Source: Rallus limicola
Lineage: Eukaryota; Chordata; Aves; Gruiformes; Rallidae
DNA length: 64,000 nt
Assembly: GCA_022605955.1 (NCBI GenBank)
Contig: JAKCOZ010000007.1
Coordinates: 36,000,991-36,064,990, forward strand
Direction of reading: 5' to 3'
Below the pieces are notes generated by a model. That model saw only the letters and a program-made list of their open reading frames with translations, was not told where the DNA came from and ran no database searches. The position numbers were made by a program, and so were the translations under genes. How positions within the stretch are numbered: the first letter of the stretch is position 1; the number at the start of each line of letters is the position of its first letter. Positions 34,728-46,059 of the stretch are shown here, piece after piece.

Positions 34728-37080
34728 CTGTTGCCAGTGACCAAATAAGATACAGGGTCCAATGTAAGGCAAAAAGGAAAGAGTGCTGCAGGCACCTGCC
34801 AGTTACCACCCCCGGTTTAGGCTGAACGTGCCAACTCTGCTACCTCCATCCATAAGGGAAGAAGCTTTGTTTCCTCCAAAATGAGTTTAAAAAAGGCAAA
34901 GTTGGGTATCTCCTCCTTCTCACAATGCTTCCAAGTCTCTTCCACCTCTCTTTGACCTGCTGCTAACCTCTACCACTGAGGATTCAATGCTCTTCTGGGT
35001 ACCAGAAGATTTAGAGAGCAGCAGTATCAGCACTAAAGTTTAGGTTTCCGGTGTGTGAGCAAGCCATAAATTAAAGTAAGCAAACTGTATAAAGAATAGG
35101 ATTGTTATTTTTTTCCCTTGGAAGTTAGTTCAGAAGCAATCAGATCATCTGGGGAGGTACATTCCAGCAGAGAGTTGTGCTTTGATGTCCATGGAGAGCA
35201 GTTTGCAGCCTGGAGAAACATGCACACAAAAAGAAAAAACATCATTGTCAGATTATTTCTTTTTTTTCTTCATTCCTCCCAGCCCAATTTCTCTGCTTTT
35301 CTTTGCCTATCCCAAAACTTCTGATCAGCTCAGAGCCCTCAATGCAGCAGAACCAGCTACAATTTCTGCTGCAGTGTGTGCACCCCAGAAAGTTTCAGGA
35401 TGAAGTTTCTGAGAAGGGGGCAAAGCACCAACCTGGGGACATCGAGTCCCTTTGTCTTGAATCAGCCCCAGATCTCTGGCTTTCTTTAATTACGGTTTGT
35501 AGCCATCTGAATGGACTCACCTCCTTCCCTCGGGCTGACCTTGATAGCCATAAGATATGCAGCAAAGTATTCATAACTCAAACCAGCTGAACAAAAAGCT
35601 CTCGGCAAAGGTGGGAGGAGCTGTTCAGGGAGGAAGAGGAATCGGTTCCTTTCTCTTCCCCCACCCCCTCGACCCATCTGGCTTCATTTTTAAGAACTGG
35701 GTCTGGGCTCATGATTTAAAGAAAGCTAGGCAAGAACAGCTCATCTATCCTGGGACACATGCGGAAATCAAAGTACAAATGGGCTTTGTTTGGTGTGGAT
35801 CATTGCGATTTTTCCTGCCACGGAAGGGTAGGTGAGGGCAGCCTGTGACTTCAGAGAGTTCTTGTGAGATCCTGAGCTGGGCAGGGAGCAGTTTCACCTT
35901 GGTGAGATGGGGATACAGAAGGGTCTGGAGCTGTTCTCCAGTCCCCTGCCGGTGTTCTCTGCCTGGCAGCAGTGACTTCAGCAAGTTTTTCAAAGTCATA
36001 AGTCATAAACTGGCTTGATTCCTCCCACAATGCCATTGTTCTGTGGGAAGAAGTGTGTTTTTTTTAAAAAGCTACGGATGTTTGCAAAGAGCCACAAAAG
36101 AGCCTTCACTTAAATAACACTTTTTTGACTAAAAAAAGTTAGAAGAAGAAAAAAATCAGAGAAGCATCAGAATATGTGCGGTTTCTGGATAAGCAAAAGT
36201 CTCATCTGCAGGCTTCAGGCCAGCAAAGAAAGAGCAAAACAGAAATTTTACCTGTCACACCCAATCATTTTAACCCATTCTGTGCACTGTGGTGATGCAG
36301 TGTCCCACCATTTCATCCCCCTGAGCTGAGGTGAATGCAGCGGAAGTGTATCTGGTGGCCACAGGTCTGGGCTGGGCGCAGCATCCCTGGCTTTGCTGCT
36401 GGCTTTTCTCCTGGGGAACCACGGGGAGCTGCCCATGTCCAAACCATTTTTCCAAGGAATTTGACATGGTTCTTTGGAGATAGCACAGGCTTGGTTATTA
36501 AAGGCAGTGTGTAAATATTTACCGAGTCCCGTAAAGCCAAATGCGAAGGCAGGACCCACAGACTGTGGTCTTAAGCCTTTGCTCTGCTTCAGGTTTCTCA
36601 TCTGCAGCATGTGATGGGTAGTGTGTGCTGTTCAATTAGCTGTTGTTTGCCAAATGCCTCCAGATTTATTTTAAGTCTGGCCTCTACAAATGCAGTTACA
36701 GGAGCTCAAGGGCTGACAAGTGGGTCAGGCTGGATAACAAAAGGCTTTATTGACCCCGGCTGCTCGTGCTCGCCTGCACTGGTAAATTAAACGGCACCAG
36801 GGAACAATCCTGCACTCGTTTTAACTTTTTAGAAGGAAGTTTTGGAGCTAACCAGAAGTATTGCAAACAATTTTTGGGTACAATTTGGGAATCGCAACCC
36901 AAAAGGCATAGGGGATGCTGCCACTCTGTCTTGGAGAGTAAGGAAATGAGCTTAAGAGCACGGCCCAGGCGACTGGCCTAGGCCACTCCAGCTGGCCTCA
37001 GTGCTGGAGAGCAGCCCTGAATACATTTGCTTTACTAGCCTGGATGTAGTCCTTAGTCTAAACAAAAACACAGCGTCTGA

Positions 37081-37102
37081 CCCCCCCCCCCCCCCCCCCC
37101 CC
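37081..37102 (+). repeat. 22-base C homopolymer
   Basis: Twenty-two C residues in a row, flanked by GTCTGA and GAAAAT. The G-rich minus strand can form a quadruplex. Run length is likely variable and may be misread by sequencing. Confidence 0.95.
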
Positions 37103-37600
37103 GAAAATATGCCAAATCCCAGAAGCAGATTGATTCTCCATTTATTCAAGAGCTGTGATGCTGGTGGGTCGAACCCCTATTGCTGTTAACACTGGGCCAA
37201 TTCAGTGTTTGTAAACACTCTTCCTTCTTGACTATTATTTTTTTAAGTGGAGGACGGAGGAGGATTATCCAGCCTTTCTTGGAAAAGCCTATAAAATGGA
37301 GTATTGTTCATAAAAGAAACAGTTCTGGACGCCAAAACAAACATCCATTTCACCAGATTAATTTTTTTTGTTGTTGTTGTTTTTGTAACTGAGCTAAGGT
37401 TAAACTTATGTTTAGAGTTTGAAATAAAACCCCAAACCAGTGCTCATGTCTGATCATGCAGACTGCAGTGTCTCCAAACTCCTAATCATCCCATCTTTTA
37501 TAGCTTGAGATGAGTAGGTGAGAAACTATAAGAATTCCTGAGGCCCCTTTCCAGAGTGGAAATAAAGACCGGATACTCTATTTTAATTCTCACTACTTAC

Positions 37601-37637
37601 AGTTTCCTATGAATACTCCTATTTCCTATGGATACTC
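37601..37637 (+). repeat. 19-base tandem duplication
   Basis: TTTCCTATGAATACTCCTA is followed by TTTCCTATGGATACTCAT. Confidence 0.7.
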
Positions 37638-38249
37638 ATAAATACATATATATGTCTATACAAAACCTGATAGAAAGGCTCTTGGGGACTATAAATGTGA
37701 TTTAGGGACTGAGGAAAACGAAGGCTGAAATGAATGGAAAGTGCTTTCATCACGTTCACTGTGACTCGGACCATTTTTCCTCTTTCTCAAACCATATATT
37801 AGGTCCAACCCAGACACTGGTACTTTCACTCTTCCCATCATTTTGCACCACATCTCAGAGCAGCCCTGCGTCTCCCTCTACTCACATAATCCATAAATTT
37901 TCTCAAAAACGGTTTCCACAGGATTTGCCAAGGTTCCAGGAAGTGGGAAAGGAAGGGGAGGGACAATGCTGAAGCAGCAGCTGGTGTGGAAAGCCATGCA
38001 GGGCTGCCAACCCCAGCTATGGGAATATGCTTTACCTCTTGATACCATTGTGATAGTTAGCTTGAGTCAGTAAAAGTAAGTTACGCAATACCAGCCATGT
38101 TCCTTATCAACATACCTCAGTGTGACCTTGGCATTACTGCAACTGTGAGCTGGGTATTTTGGCCTCAGACCCAGAAATAATTTCTGAGGAATCTACACAC
38201 AGAGATTTAAATTATGTGCCTAGCCCTCATCCACGCTAAAGTCCTGATA

Positions 38250-38292
38250 GTTAAACAGAATTTAAGTACAGTTAAACAGAGTTTAATTACAG
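38250..38292 (+). repeat. 21-22-base tandem duplication
   Basis: AGTTAAACAGAATTTAAGTAC is followed by AGTTAAACAGAGTTTAATTAC. Confidence 0.75.
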
Positions 38293-40720
38293 TGTGAGTG
38301 CAGGTGTGGGCAGCCATCCCAGCTCAGCTCATGCAAGCAGCAGGTTAAGCTACCTTAATGGATTAGGTGCTTAAGGTATTATGTGTGGTCTGGATTTCTC
38401 CCCCTCCTCCTCCCCCTTCCTAGGTACACCCTTGTCCCCATGTGTAACACCCCTGTACATGCCACCATAACTTGTACCTATGCTGCCAATTCCCAGCAGC
38501 CAGTGACACGTAATGCAAGGAAAACATGAAATGAGGTTGCTGTGGCAAGAGCGGTGGGACAGCTTCGGAACAGGAGGCAGGTTCCTCCAAGCTCTATCCT
38601 GAGCGTAGGAGTGGGTCCAATGTGATTAAATGTTCATAAAGGAGAGTGGAGCTTAGTCTTCTATGTTTTACATTACAAAATATACTGGGATCAATCCCTT
38701 GTGATGGTTTGCCTTCATTGTCTTCGCACATTTTAGAAAGAATTGAAAGGTTTTTTTCTTTTCTTTTTTTTTCTTTCTTCCCCCCAGGGTACATCTTTTT
38801 TTGTATTGTAAACTCACAATCTGAAGAATGTCCCTTGTCCCTTGCCAATTTGGCAATAAACAGAAATGGATAAAACCACATCAGTTAAATGGACTAATAT
38901 AAAGCAATTCTTACCACCTTCAGGAAATATTTTTTTTGATAAATCCATCTACAAATGCAAAGTATTCTCACTGCACTTGCTAGGTTATGTGTTAAAAGCC
39001 CTTAGCTCACCCACAAAGGCATATGGAGAGATAACAGCAGGAGGGAGACCCCCAATAGTACCCTGCCCCAAAGGCTCCCAGGTGGATCCCAGGAGCCCTT
39101 GGCCCATCAAACACCCATCAGCACCAGCTCAGAGGAGCACAGGGGTACAAAGGCAGGTGGAAACCTGAAATAAGGATTCAGAGGAAGGGACCTTGTCTGG
39201 GTCCCTCAGGGATGGCCCAGGACAGCCTCAGCTCCAGGCACGAATCAACATCAGGGCACCATTGGGACTGAGATGGATCACTGTCTGGGGGATGACACAT
39301 TCTGTGGGGTGCAGGAGAAGAGCATCTGGGGACTGCACAAGAACTGTGTGGTTAGGCACAGTATTAGCAGGATTCTTGATTTATTTTCTTTTAACAAATG
39401 AGTCTTGAACAAAACCCATGTAGAAAATAGAGAAAAATGTCACTGCACTTCCCATCTCCCCAAGCTGCAAATGTCCCACTGTAAATCTGACCCCTTTTTG
39501 ATGCCTACTTTGCTAGCAAAGAAGTACTTAGTACTAGCATCACTTTGAGGAGATCTTTGCTTGCTCATGCGAGGTGCTGACGTTTCAGGATCCAGCTTTT
39601 GCCTTCTGGTCTGTAACTCATATTAAAAGCCTGGTGTGAAACATACTTCTCTACTTTGAAGTTGCCAGCATTTTCCAGACACAGCATGTCGGGCTGAACA
39701 GCACAAAGGCAAGAGGGAACAGCATCCCTGTACAGAGATATTTCTAGCCTTCCATTCACTGCTTGAATAGTTCAAAGGTCCAAAAGTCTTTTAGACTCAA
39801 AACCCACTCAGCAGAACCTGAAGAGGGACAATGCGACCTGCTGCAGCTCTCTCATGACTGATGGTGGCCATCCTACAACCCATGTATGACCCACAGAATT
39901 TTACAGCTGGAAACTGTGTACATGAAGGAGTAGAGAGATTTGCTGCAATTTGACTTCAAGAGACTGCGCTGTGCTGGAAAGGTCTCAGTGGCAGAACTGC
40001 AAAGCCTCCACAGATGAATTAGTTTCCCAGCTAAGCCACTGACAGCAATATTGTTATAGAGCCTTTTGGCAACACAAACAGTATGTCCTCAAGCATCCTG
40101 CCTGCTGCTTTGGGACTTCATTCCTATCCACACTCCTTGTGAGTAACTACTTGAGCAACCCTCGGTCTCAAAGCCCTGGCCTGGGAGAAAATGGAAGGTT
40201 AAATGTTGCTTTACTGCACTCACGAAGGCCCAGCGCAGTCTTGAAGATGTCATCCTAGGGCAGCAAAAATCCTGTCTCTGGAAAAATACACAGAAATTTC
40301 CACCCCAGGTCTATGCTTAATCCTGGAGAGGAAGAAAGGAGGGAACTGTTTCACTCCAAACCACAGGCTTGTCTGCCCTGCCCTGCTCATCGCTGGCTAC
40401 CTCCCACTGCCCAGAACTGGCTGACATTTAGAAAGAAACACTTCATCGGTCTGACAACTTGCCAGAGACCTCTGAGCATGAGACTTTTGCTGCAGGAGAT
40501 AGATTGTGCAATTACAAGGCAGCCTGGCAGCTGGCAGAGTTAAACACAAGACAGGAACCTGAATCTCCCTCAACCAGATGATGCTGGGAGCCCATGCAAA
40601 ACTGATCCACCTCCTCCAGTTCCAGGGAATGAGTGTCACCAGGCACTGAAAGGCACACATGGGCTAGAGACAGGAGGGGATGGTGCCCTGCCTTTGCAAC
40701 TTCAGCCTGTCTGATGTGTG

Positions 40721-40744
40721 ACTTCCCACATACTTCCCACATAC
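40721..40744 (+). repeat. 12-base tandem duplication
   Basis: ACTTCCCACAT occurs twice in a row with one spacing base. Confidence 0.65.
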
Positions 40745-41009
40745 TGCTGGTCCCACAGTGTTGGCAGGTGAAGGGAAACCTTCTCAGACATGAACATCCA
40801 CCAGGCAGCAATTTTGGAAAAGCACTAGCCGATACATGACTTGGCTCTTTTCCATCTGTAACTTAATTAAAATCAGGCTGCATTTTGTTTCTCAGAACTA
40901 GAGTGGCTCCTTTCTTCTGTCTATCCTCACAGGGATGGTATAAGTGCTGCTGCTTTGTGTGCCCCCAGCCTTGGAAAAGCAGCCTCAAAACCCACCTGCC
41001 TATTCATCA

Positions 41010-41080
41010 GGGAGAAAATCACAGAGTTATCTAGGTTGGAACATCGAGTCCAGCTGTAAACTTAGCACTGCTGGACTTTA
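41010..41080 (-). mobile_element. CR1 LINE 3' fragment with internal deletion
   Basis: AAAATCACAGAGTTATCTAG and GTTGGAACATCGAGTCCAGC, then TGTAAACTTAGCACTGCTGG, resemble the reverse complement of a CR1 end in which the segment between GGTTGGA and ATCGAGTCCA (about 15 bases) is missing. Identification is from that pattern. Confidence 0.6.
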
Positions 41081-41258
41081 TGATCTGTATGATGATCTGC
41101 AACTCTTCTGCCCCATTACCAACCATGCTGTGAATCATAAATCTGTTTGACTGCCACTGTCAAACAGGGTTATGGAATCCATGTCAGGCAAACTCATTCA
41201 TATATCGCTCTTGATTTCATTAAAGTGCTCACCCTGAACAACTCCAACTAATCATACA

Positions 41259-41430
41259 GAATTCACAGAATCAGAGAACTTTAGGGGTTGGAAGGAACCT
41301 CCAGAGATCATTGAGTCCACCCCCCCTGCCAAAGCAGGTTCCCTAGGACAGGTTGCACAGGTTGGTGTCCAGATGGGTCTTGAATATCTCCAGAGAAGGA
41401 GACTCCACAACTCCCCTGGGCAGCCTATTC
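41259..41430 (-). mobile_element. CR1 LINE, 5'-truncated copy
   Basis: Plus-strand text CAGAATTCACAGAATCAGAG, then GGGGTTGGAAGGAACCTCCA, GAGATCATTGAGTCCACC, CTTGAATATCTCCAGAGAAG and CCTGGGCAGCCTATTCCAGT is the reverse complement of a CR1 3' UTR. About 170 bases. Confidence 0.92.
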
Positions 41431-41995
41431 CAGTAGAAAACAAAACCATTCAGGAACATTTAAGGCACAGGAAAAAGTAACATTAGACAAACTTGAAGGT
41501 ACAAAACTCCTCCATGCTTCTTGAATTTGGAGCCAGCTATTGGGCAATGTTTCATCCATCACAGAGAACAGATGAAAAACTGGAGATGGCTTATGGAGTG
41601 TAACTGCATGGCATTTTAGGTGCCAGTGATCTGAAAAAAGAAATCATTACATACTCGTGTCTTATCAGTGAGCAGGTTTGCTGCCAGGCTAGGGCTGACC
41701 AGGTAGACAGATCTCCCTGGTACCCTAACACAGACAGCCCTGCCTACATGCATAGCAAGCCTGTGCAGTCAGGGTAAACACACAGCTTTTGTGCAAGATG
41801 CATGTAAGATTAACAGAAACTCGGGTGAGGAAGTTGCCTCAAATAGAATGTTATCTTGGCTGGCGTATTTTTTCAGCTTGTTGCTGAGTGGTTTAAAAGT
41901 AAGAACTCCCCCGCTTGCAGAAAAGGCTGGAGGTGTGGTTCAGAAATGCTTCCAGTCCTCGTGACCTTATTAATGTTTAGAAATACGTAAAGAGT
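41431..41995. other. Spacer between two CR1 copies, nothing recognised
   Basis: About 565 bases between the copies on either side, which lie in opposite orientations. No gene or further repeat seen. Confidence 0.6.
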
Positions 41996-42311
41996 GAGAA
42001 TCAGGAAGAAGGAGCAAGGCTCTTCTCAGTGATGACCAGCAATAGTACAAGGGACAATTCGTGCAAGCTGGAGCATAGGAAGTTCCATGTGAATATAAGG
42101 AGAAACTTTTTCACTGTGAGGGTGATGGAGCACTGGGACAGACTGCTCAGAGAGGTCATGGAGTCTCCTTCTCTGGAGACATTCAAACCCCACCTGGATG
42201 CATTCCTGTGTGATTTAGTCTAGGTGATGCTGCTCTGGCAGGGGGGGTGGACTAGATGATCCGTTGAGGTCCCTTCCAACTCCAAACGTTGTGTGATTCT
42301 GTGATTCTGTC
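41996..42311 (+). mobile_element. CR1 LINE, 5'-truncated copy
   Basis: The plus strand runs GAGAATCAGGAAGAAGGAGC, GCAAGCTGGAGCATAGGAAG, GTGAATATAAGGAGAAACTT, TTAGTCTAGGTGATGCTGCT, GTGGACTAGATGATCC and the GTGTGATTCTGTGATTCTGT end. It is closely alike, in reverse orientation, to the copy at 56016-56745. Both share the GTGATTTAGTCTAGGTGATG block, so they are from the same subfamily. Confidence 0.93.
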
Positions 42312-44167
42312 CGCACCATTGGGCACTGAGAGTTGCCATCCCTGTCTCCTTCCACCAGGATGAAGCAGCAAAATCTGCCTCCTCCTTACATACCACATGT
42401 TGATTTCTACAAGGGGTGTTTGGTCTAGAGAAACCAAATATCCAGGTGTTAATATCCAGGCTTAATTGTGCTGGACTCCATAGGCTACAGTTCCTACTCA
42501 TGTCTTCAGGCCAAATGGGAATTTGTGCTTTGAATGGGGCTGGATGTGCTGTGACAGACAGTCAGGCTCTAAAATCTCTGCCCTTGCCTGTCTACTATGT
42601 CTATGGCAGAAGTCATCTTAGGAGCTGAGCATGGAGAAGGGTGGATGCGCCAAACACCTTTCCTGTGGGGCTACAGAACAACTTCACTCTGCTCCTGGGG
42701 AGACAGTGTAGCCATAAATGGGTCTGAAACAAAGTTTGTTCCAACCAACAAAGGTTACATCTCACCCTAAATGAAGAACCATCCAGGAAAAAGTGGGAAG
42801 TTGGTCAAGTATTAGCTCTCCTTGTTGATCCCACCATCTACACAAGGACAACATTCAGCTGGGGACCACTTATCACTGGGAAACACATGGATGATTGTGA
42901 CTGTGGAGACAAACTCATGATGAATTTATTTCCTGTGGGAGCTATAATGTAAGCAAATCACTGTTTATATAATAGCCCTTTGTTACGGTGGCCTGGCTTG
43001 CCACTCTCAGTGAAAAAGCCCACTGATAATGTACCTAAACTTCCCAGCGTAACCCTACTCTTAACTTTTCCAGGTTATCATGGTGTCAAGGGAGTTCTCT
43101 GCCACATCTGCAGACCATGAAGCAATGACCCTTTGTACACTGGTTCCTCCATGTCTTCTTCATGGGATAAACTGGGAGAAGCCAGTGAAAAGGGCAATTA
43201 ATTCAAAGTTATGGGCAGCTCTGCTTCTAACCTGTTTGTGATCTGTTCCTTTGACTCAACACTCAGCAGGAGTATTTTCAGGACAAAATAGGAACACCAG
43301 AGAAGTAGCATTGTCCAGCCATGAACCGCAGTGATTATGGCTGAGAGTTTGGAGGCTACTAGGTCTCACCAGAGATGTGCTGAAAACCAACAGTAGAAAA
43401 ATAAGGTGCCTGTGCTAGAAAGTGATTTTGGAGGAGCCCTGACTCTTTACACACTATTAATCAAGAAAGGGCACCTTTGTCTCCCTGGCGGTACTTAATT
43501 TTTTTTCTTTTTCATATATTCCATAATTCCCCCCTACAAACACATTGATGCTTTAAACACAAAATACATCACTGCAAGCTCTTCAAAAATATTATTGTCC
43601 TTCTTAATTCTGAAGTTTGCAATGCTGGACAGACACATAGGTTTCACCTGCTGAGTTCTGAAAGCTTTTCTATAGTGAGACAATATCTGTCGATGGTTTG
43701 GGAAGGAATGGACTTCTTGTGCTGTCTTCATATAGGCTGGCACACTGAGAGCCCAAATCTGGGGCAATGAAAACAATAACTCTGTGGTGAAAATCCTGAA
43801 CTAAAATTCACTGACTAAAATTAATTCACTTTATCACTGTGAATTGCTCTACTTCAAAGAGTTCTTCAAAAATCATCCAAGCAGACAACTGGATACGTTT
43901 GATTCCTCTTGGCCTCTTTGAATAGCAGAGAGTCCATGGAGGACAGTGTCCTTGTACATTCAAGAGATCCTTCCTGTGCCATTAGGTGATTTGTAGTCTG
44001 GGATCAAAGCTCTGCTACCCTTTGCTTGTGAAAAAGGAGCTATCCAAGGGATTTCAGGACAACGGTGTGTGTTTCCACCTAGCATAATTTTTTAATAGTT
44101 CATGATAAGACAACCCTAGACCTGGAATTGGCAAGGGGTTTTTCCAAGCAGAGTTTATTTCTCTGAC

Positions 44168-44210
44168 TTTTTTTTTTTCTTTATTTTTTTTTTCTTTTTT
44201 TTTTTTTTAA
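44168..44210 (+). repeat. T-rich tract
   Basis: Long T runs broken by single C or A residues, ending before AATCAG. Confidence 0.8.
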
Positions 44211-46040
44211 TCAGTTTGTCAAAATTGAATCCTTTTGTGGATGAAATTATTTTCCATCCTGATTTTCTGTTTCAGGAAAGTTTCAAAAAAATTACATTTT
44301 AAATGAGAAATTCTAGTTTTCATTTAACGAAAAAACTTCATGTCAAAAATGTGTAATTTATGGTAATTGAAGGAAAGCAAAATACTTAGAAGTTCAAAAT
44401 GAAAAAAAAAATCTACTTTCACTCCTGCTAGAAGAAGACTGAGAAAAAAATCACCTTTTTTTTTTGTTTTACTTCATATGGGCATGACTATGGTGTGTAT
44501 TTTTAAAGTCTTGCTAATTCTCCCCAGACAGTAAGGAGGCTACTTTCAGGTAATCCAAATACAGAAAGACAAATTAACAGTGGCAACAGCAGTAGTAGAA
44601 ATAGATGCAACCTAAAAGTATTTTAGAAGCGAATTCCTGTAAATGCATTAGTTTCAGTTTTACAGGATTACAGGCAAGGATATAGGATTATTTCAGATTA
44701 TAGGACACTCCAAACTAAAGGTGGAACTCAATCACATTGACAGCAGGTGTTTTGCTAGCCTCTAAAATATTCACCAATATGTTTCTTGGTTAAAACTGTA
44801 GGAAAACGTATGTGACTATAAATACAGCTGCTTGGATGGAACAGATTTAAGAGAACATGTTGTGAGGAACCCTGATTTCTGATATTAAGAGAGTGATTAA
44901 GGCACTGTGGAGACCTTCATGGCACTATAATTCTAAATGCAGAGAAAGATTAGGTGATAATGATAATATTGATGGTATTGTCAGTAATTCCCAAAATCTA
45001 GGCAACATGTTTCTATGCACACGTGAGCATCTCTGGCTCTCTTCATTGGGATTGCTGCCTTGAAGCAACACTGAGCAGTTGTTGGCACTGTGAGGTTGTT
45101 AACTTGTGTTGACACTGATGGGATCCTCGTTAAACCAATAGCACTTCCCTTACAATTGATGACACCAACTGATACGACTCTGCATTAAACATTTATTCAT
45201 CAGACAGACTGAATTCACTCTGGAGAAGGTTTAATGACACCATGGGGATTTTCTTCATTAACCTGGGATTTGCATTTAGTCTTTTTTTTGTGCTAGAAGG
45301 GCATAGGTGTCAAGCTGCCCACAATCAAATTCAGAGGTGTTGTAGCATCTGTTCCTATTCTCTGCCTAGTAGTCAGTGCAAAGATACTCCTGAGCTCTCC
45401 ATTTACTCTGCACACCTCTGAGAGTTTGGCAGCTACATTAAGTTTATAAGGAGTCAATAAATAATTCATTAAAGTATATCACAGATATAAGTAACGCATT
45501 TGACAGTTAATATACTGTGTTACAAGCCAGAATTACAATGCCATTAGGCAGCTACTTTAATTGATTGATCATTTATATGTCCCTAATAGGAGTATTTGAC
45601 CTGTTTGGATCCAAATGCACTGTGTGCTCTTGCTCCCAGCCTGGGCATCTTCCAGCCTCTGTGTGCATGGTGACGTTCCCACTCCAGCTTTTGCACTATA
45701 TTCACAATGGTGTGGACAGTCAAGAAAGAAATGATTCAGGCTGTCTTTTGTTCAAGAGGACTGCCTGACCTGGGGTTGTCGCTGATACCTGATAGATAGA
45801 AGTAGCTGCCCAGAACAAACAGTATGAATAAGGCCCTTTGGTGCTCCATTGGTGGAAGCTTTGCTTTGCACTACATTGTAGCTTTCATAGAGAAAAAACA
45901 CAGCCTTTCAGTGAAGAAGACATTTTGCCTTTTCGTCTGGACTTTTAAAGTGTTTTTAGAGAAACAAAGATTAGCATACATCAGAGTGGCGCAGAGAAGG
46001 CTTCCCATAATCCTGAATATGAAAATATGTCAAGAGCTGC

Positions 46041-46059
46041 ATGCAAAATGGATTTGCAT
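46041..46059. promoter_or_regulatory. Palindromic octamer (POU-type) site
   Basis: ATGCAAA-ATGGA-TTTGCAT is a perfect inverted repeat of seven bases per arm with a five-base spacer. The right half, ATTTGCAT, is the exact octamer bound by OCT/POU proteins. The left half, ATGCAAAA, matches seven of eight. Binding is inferred from the motif. Confidence 0.35.

Larger units (their letters stand above)
34728..41009. other. Upstream flank or 5' UTR intron of ST3GAL1, no coding gene
   Basis: No coding exon recognised. It contains the 22-base C run at 37081, small tandem duplications at 37601-37637, 38250-38292 and 40721-40744, and an A-rich/T-rich patch around 38750-38780. ST3GAL1 has 5' noncoding exons in other vertebrates, so some may lie here, but none can be placed by eye. 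Confidence 0.6.

Noticed and set aside
34470..34772. Upstream overlapping frame starting at 34772 that would run past the ST3GAL1 ATG
   Set aside because: A likely splice acceptor at about 34727 would leave its start codon in the intron; without a transcript it is not supported.
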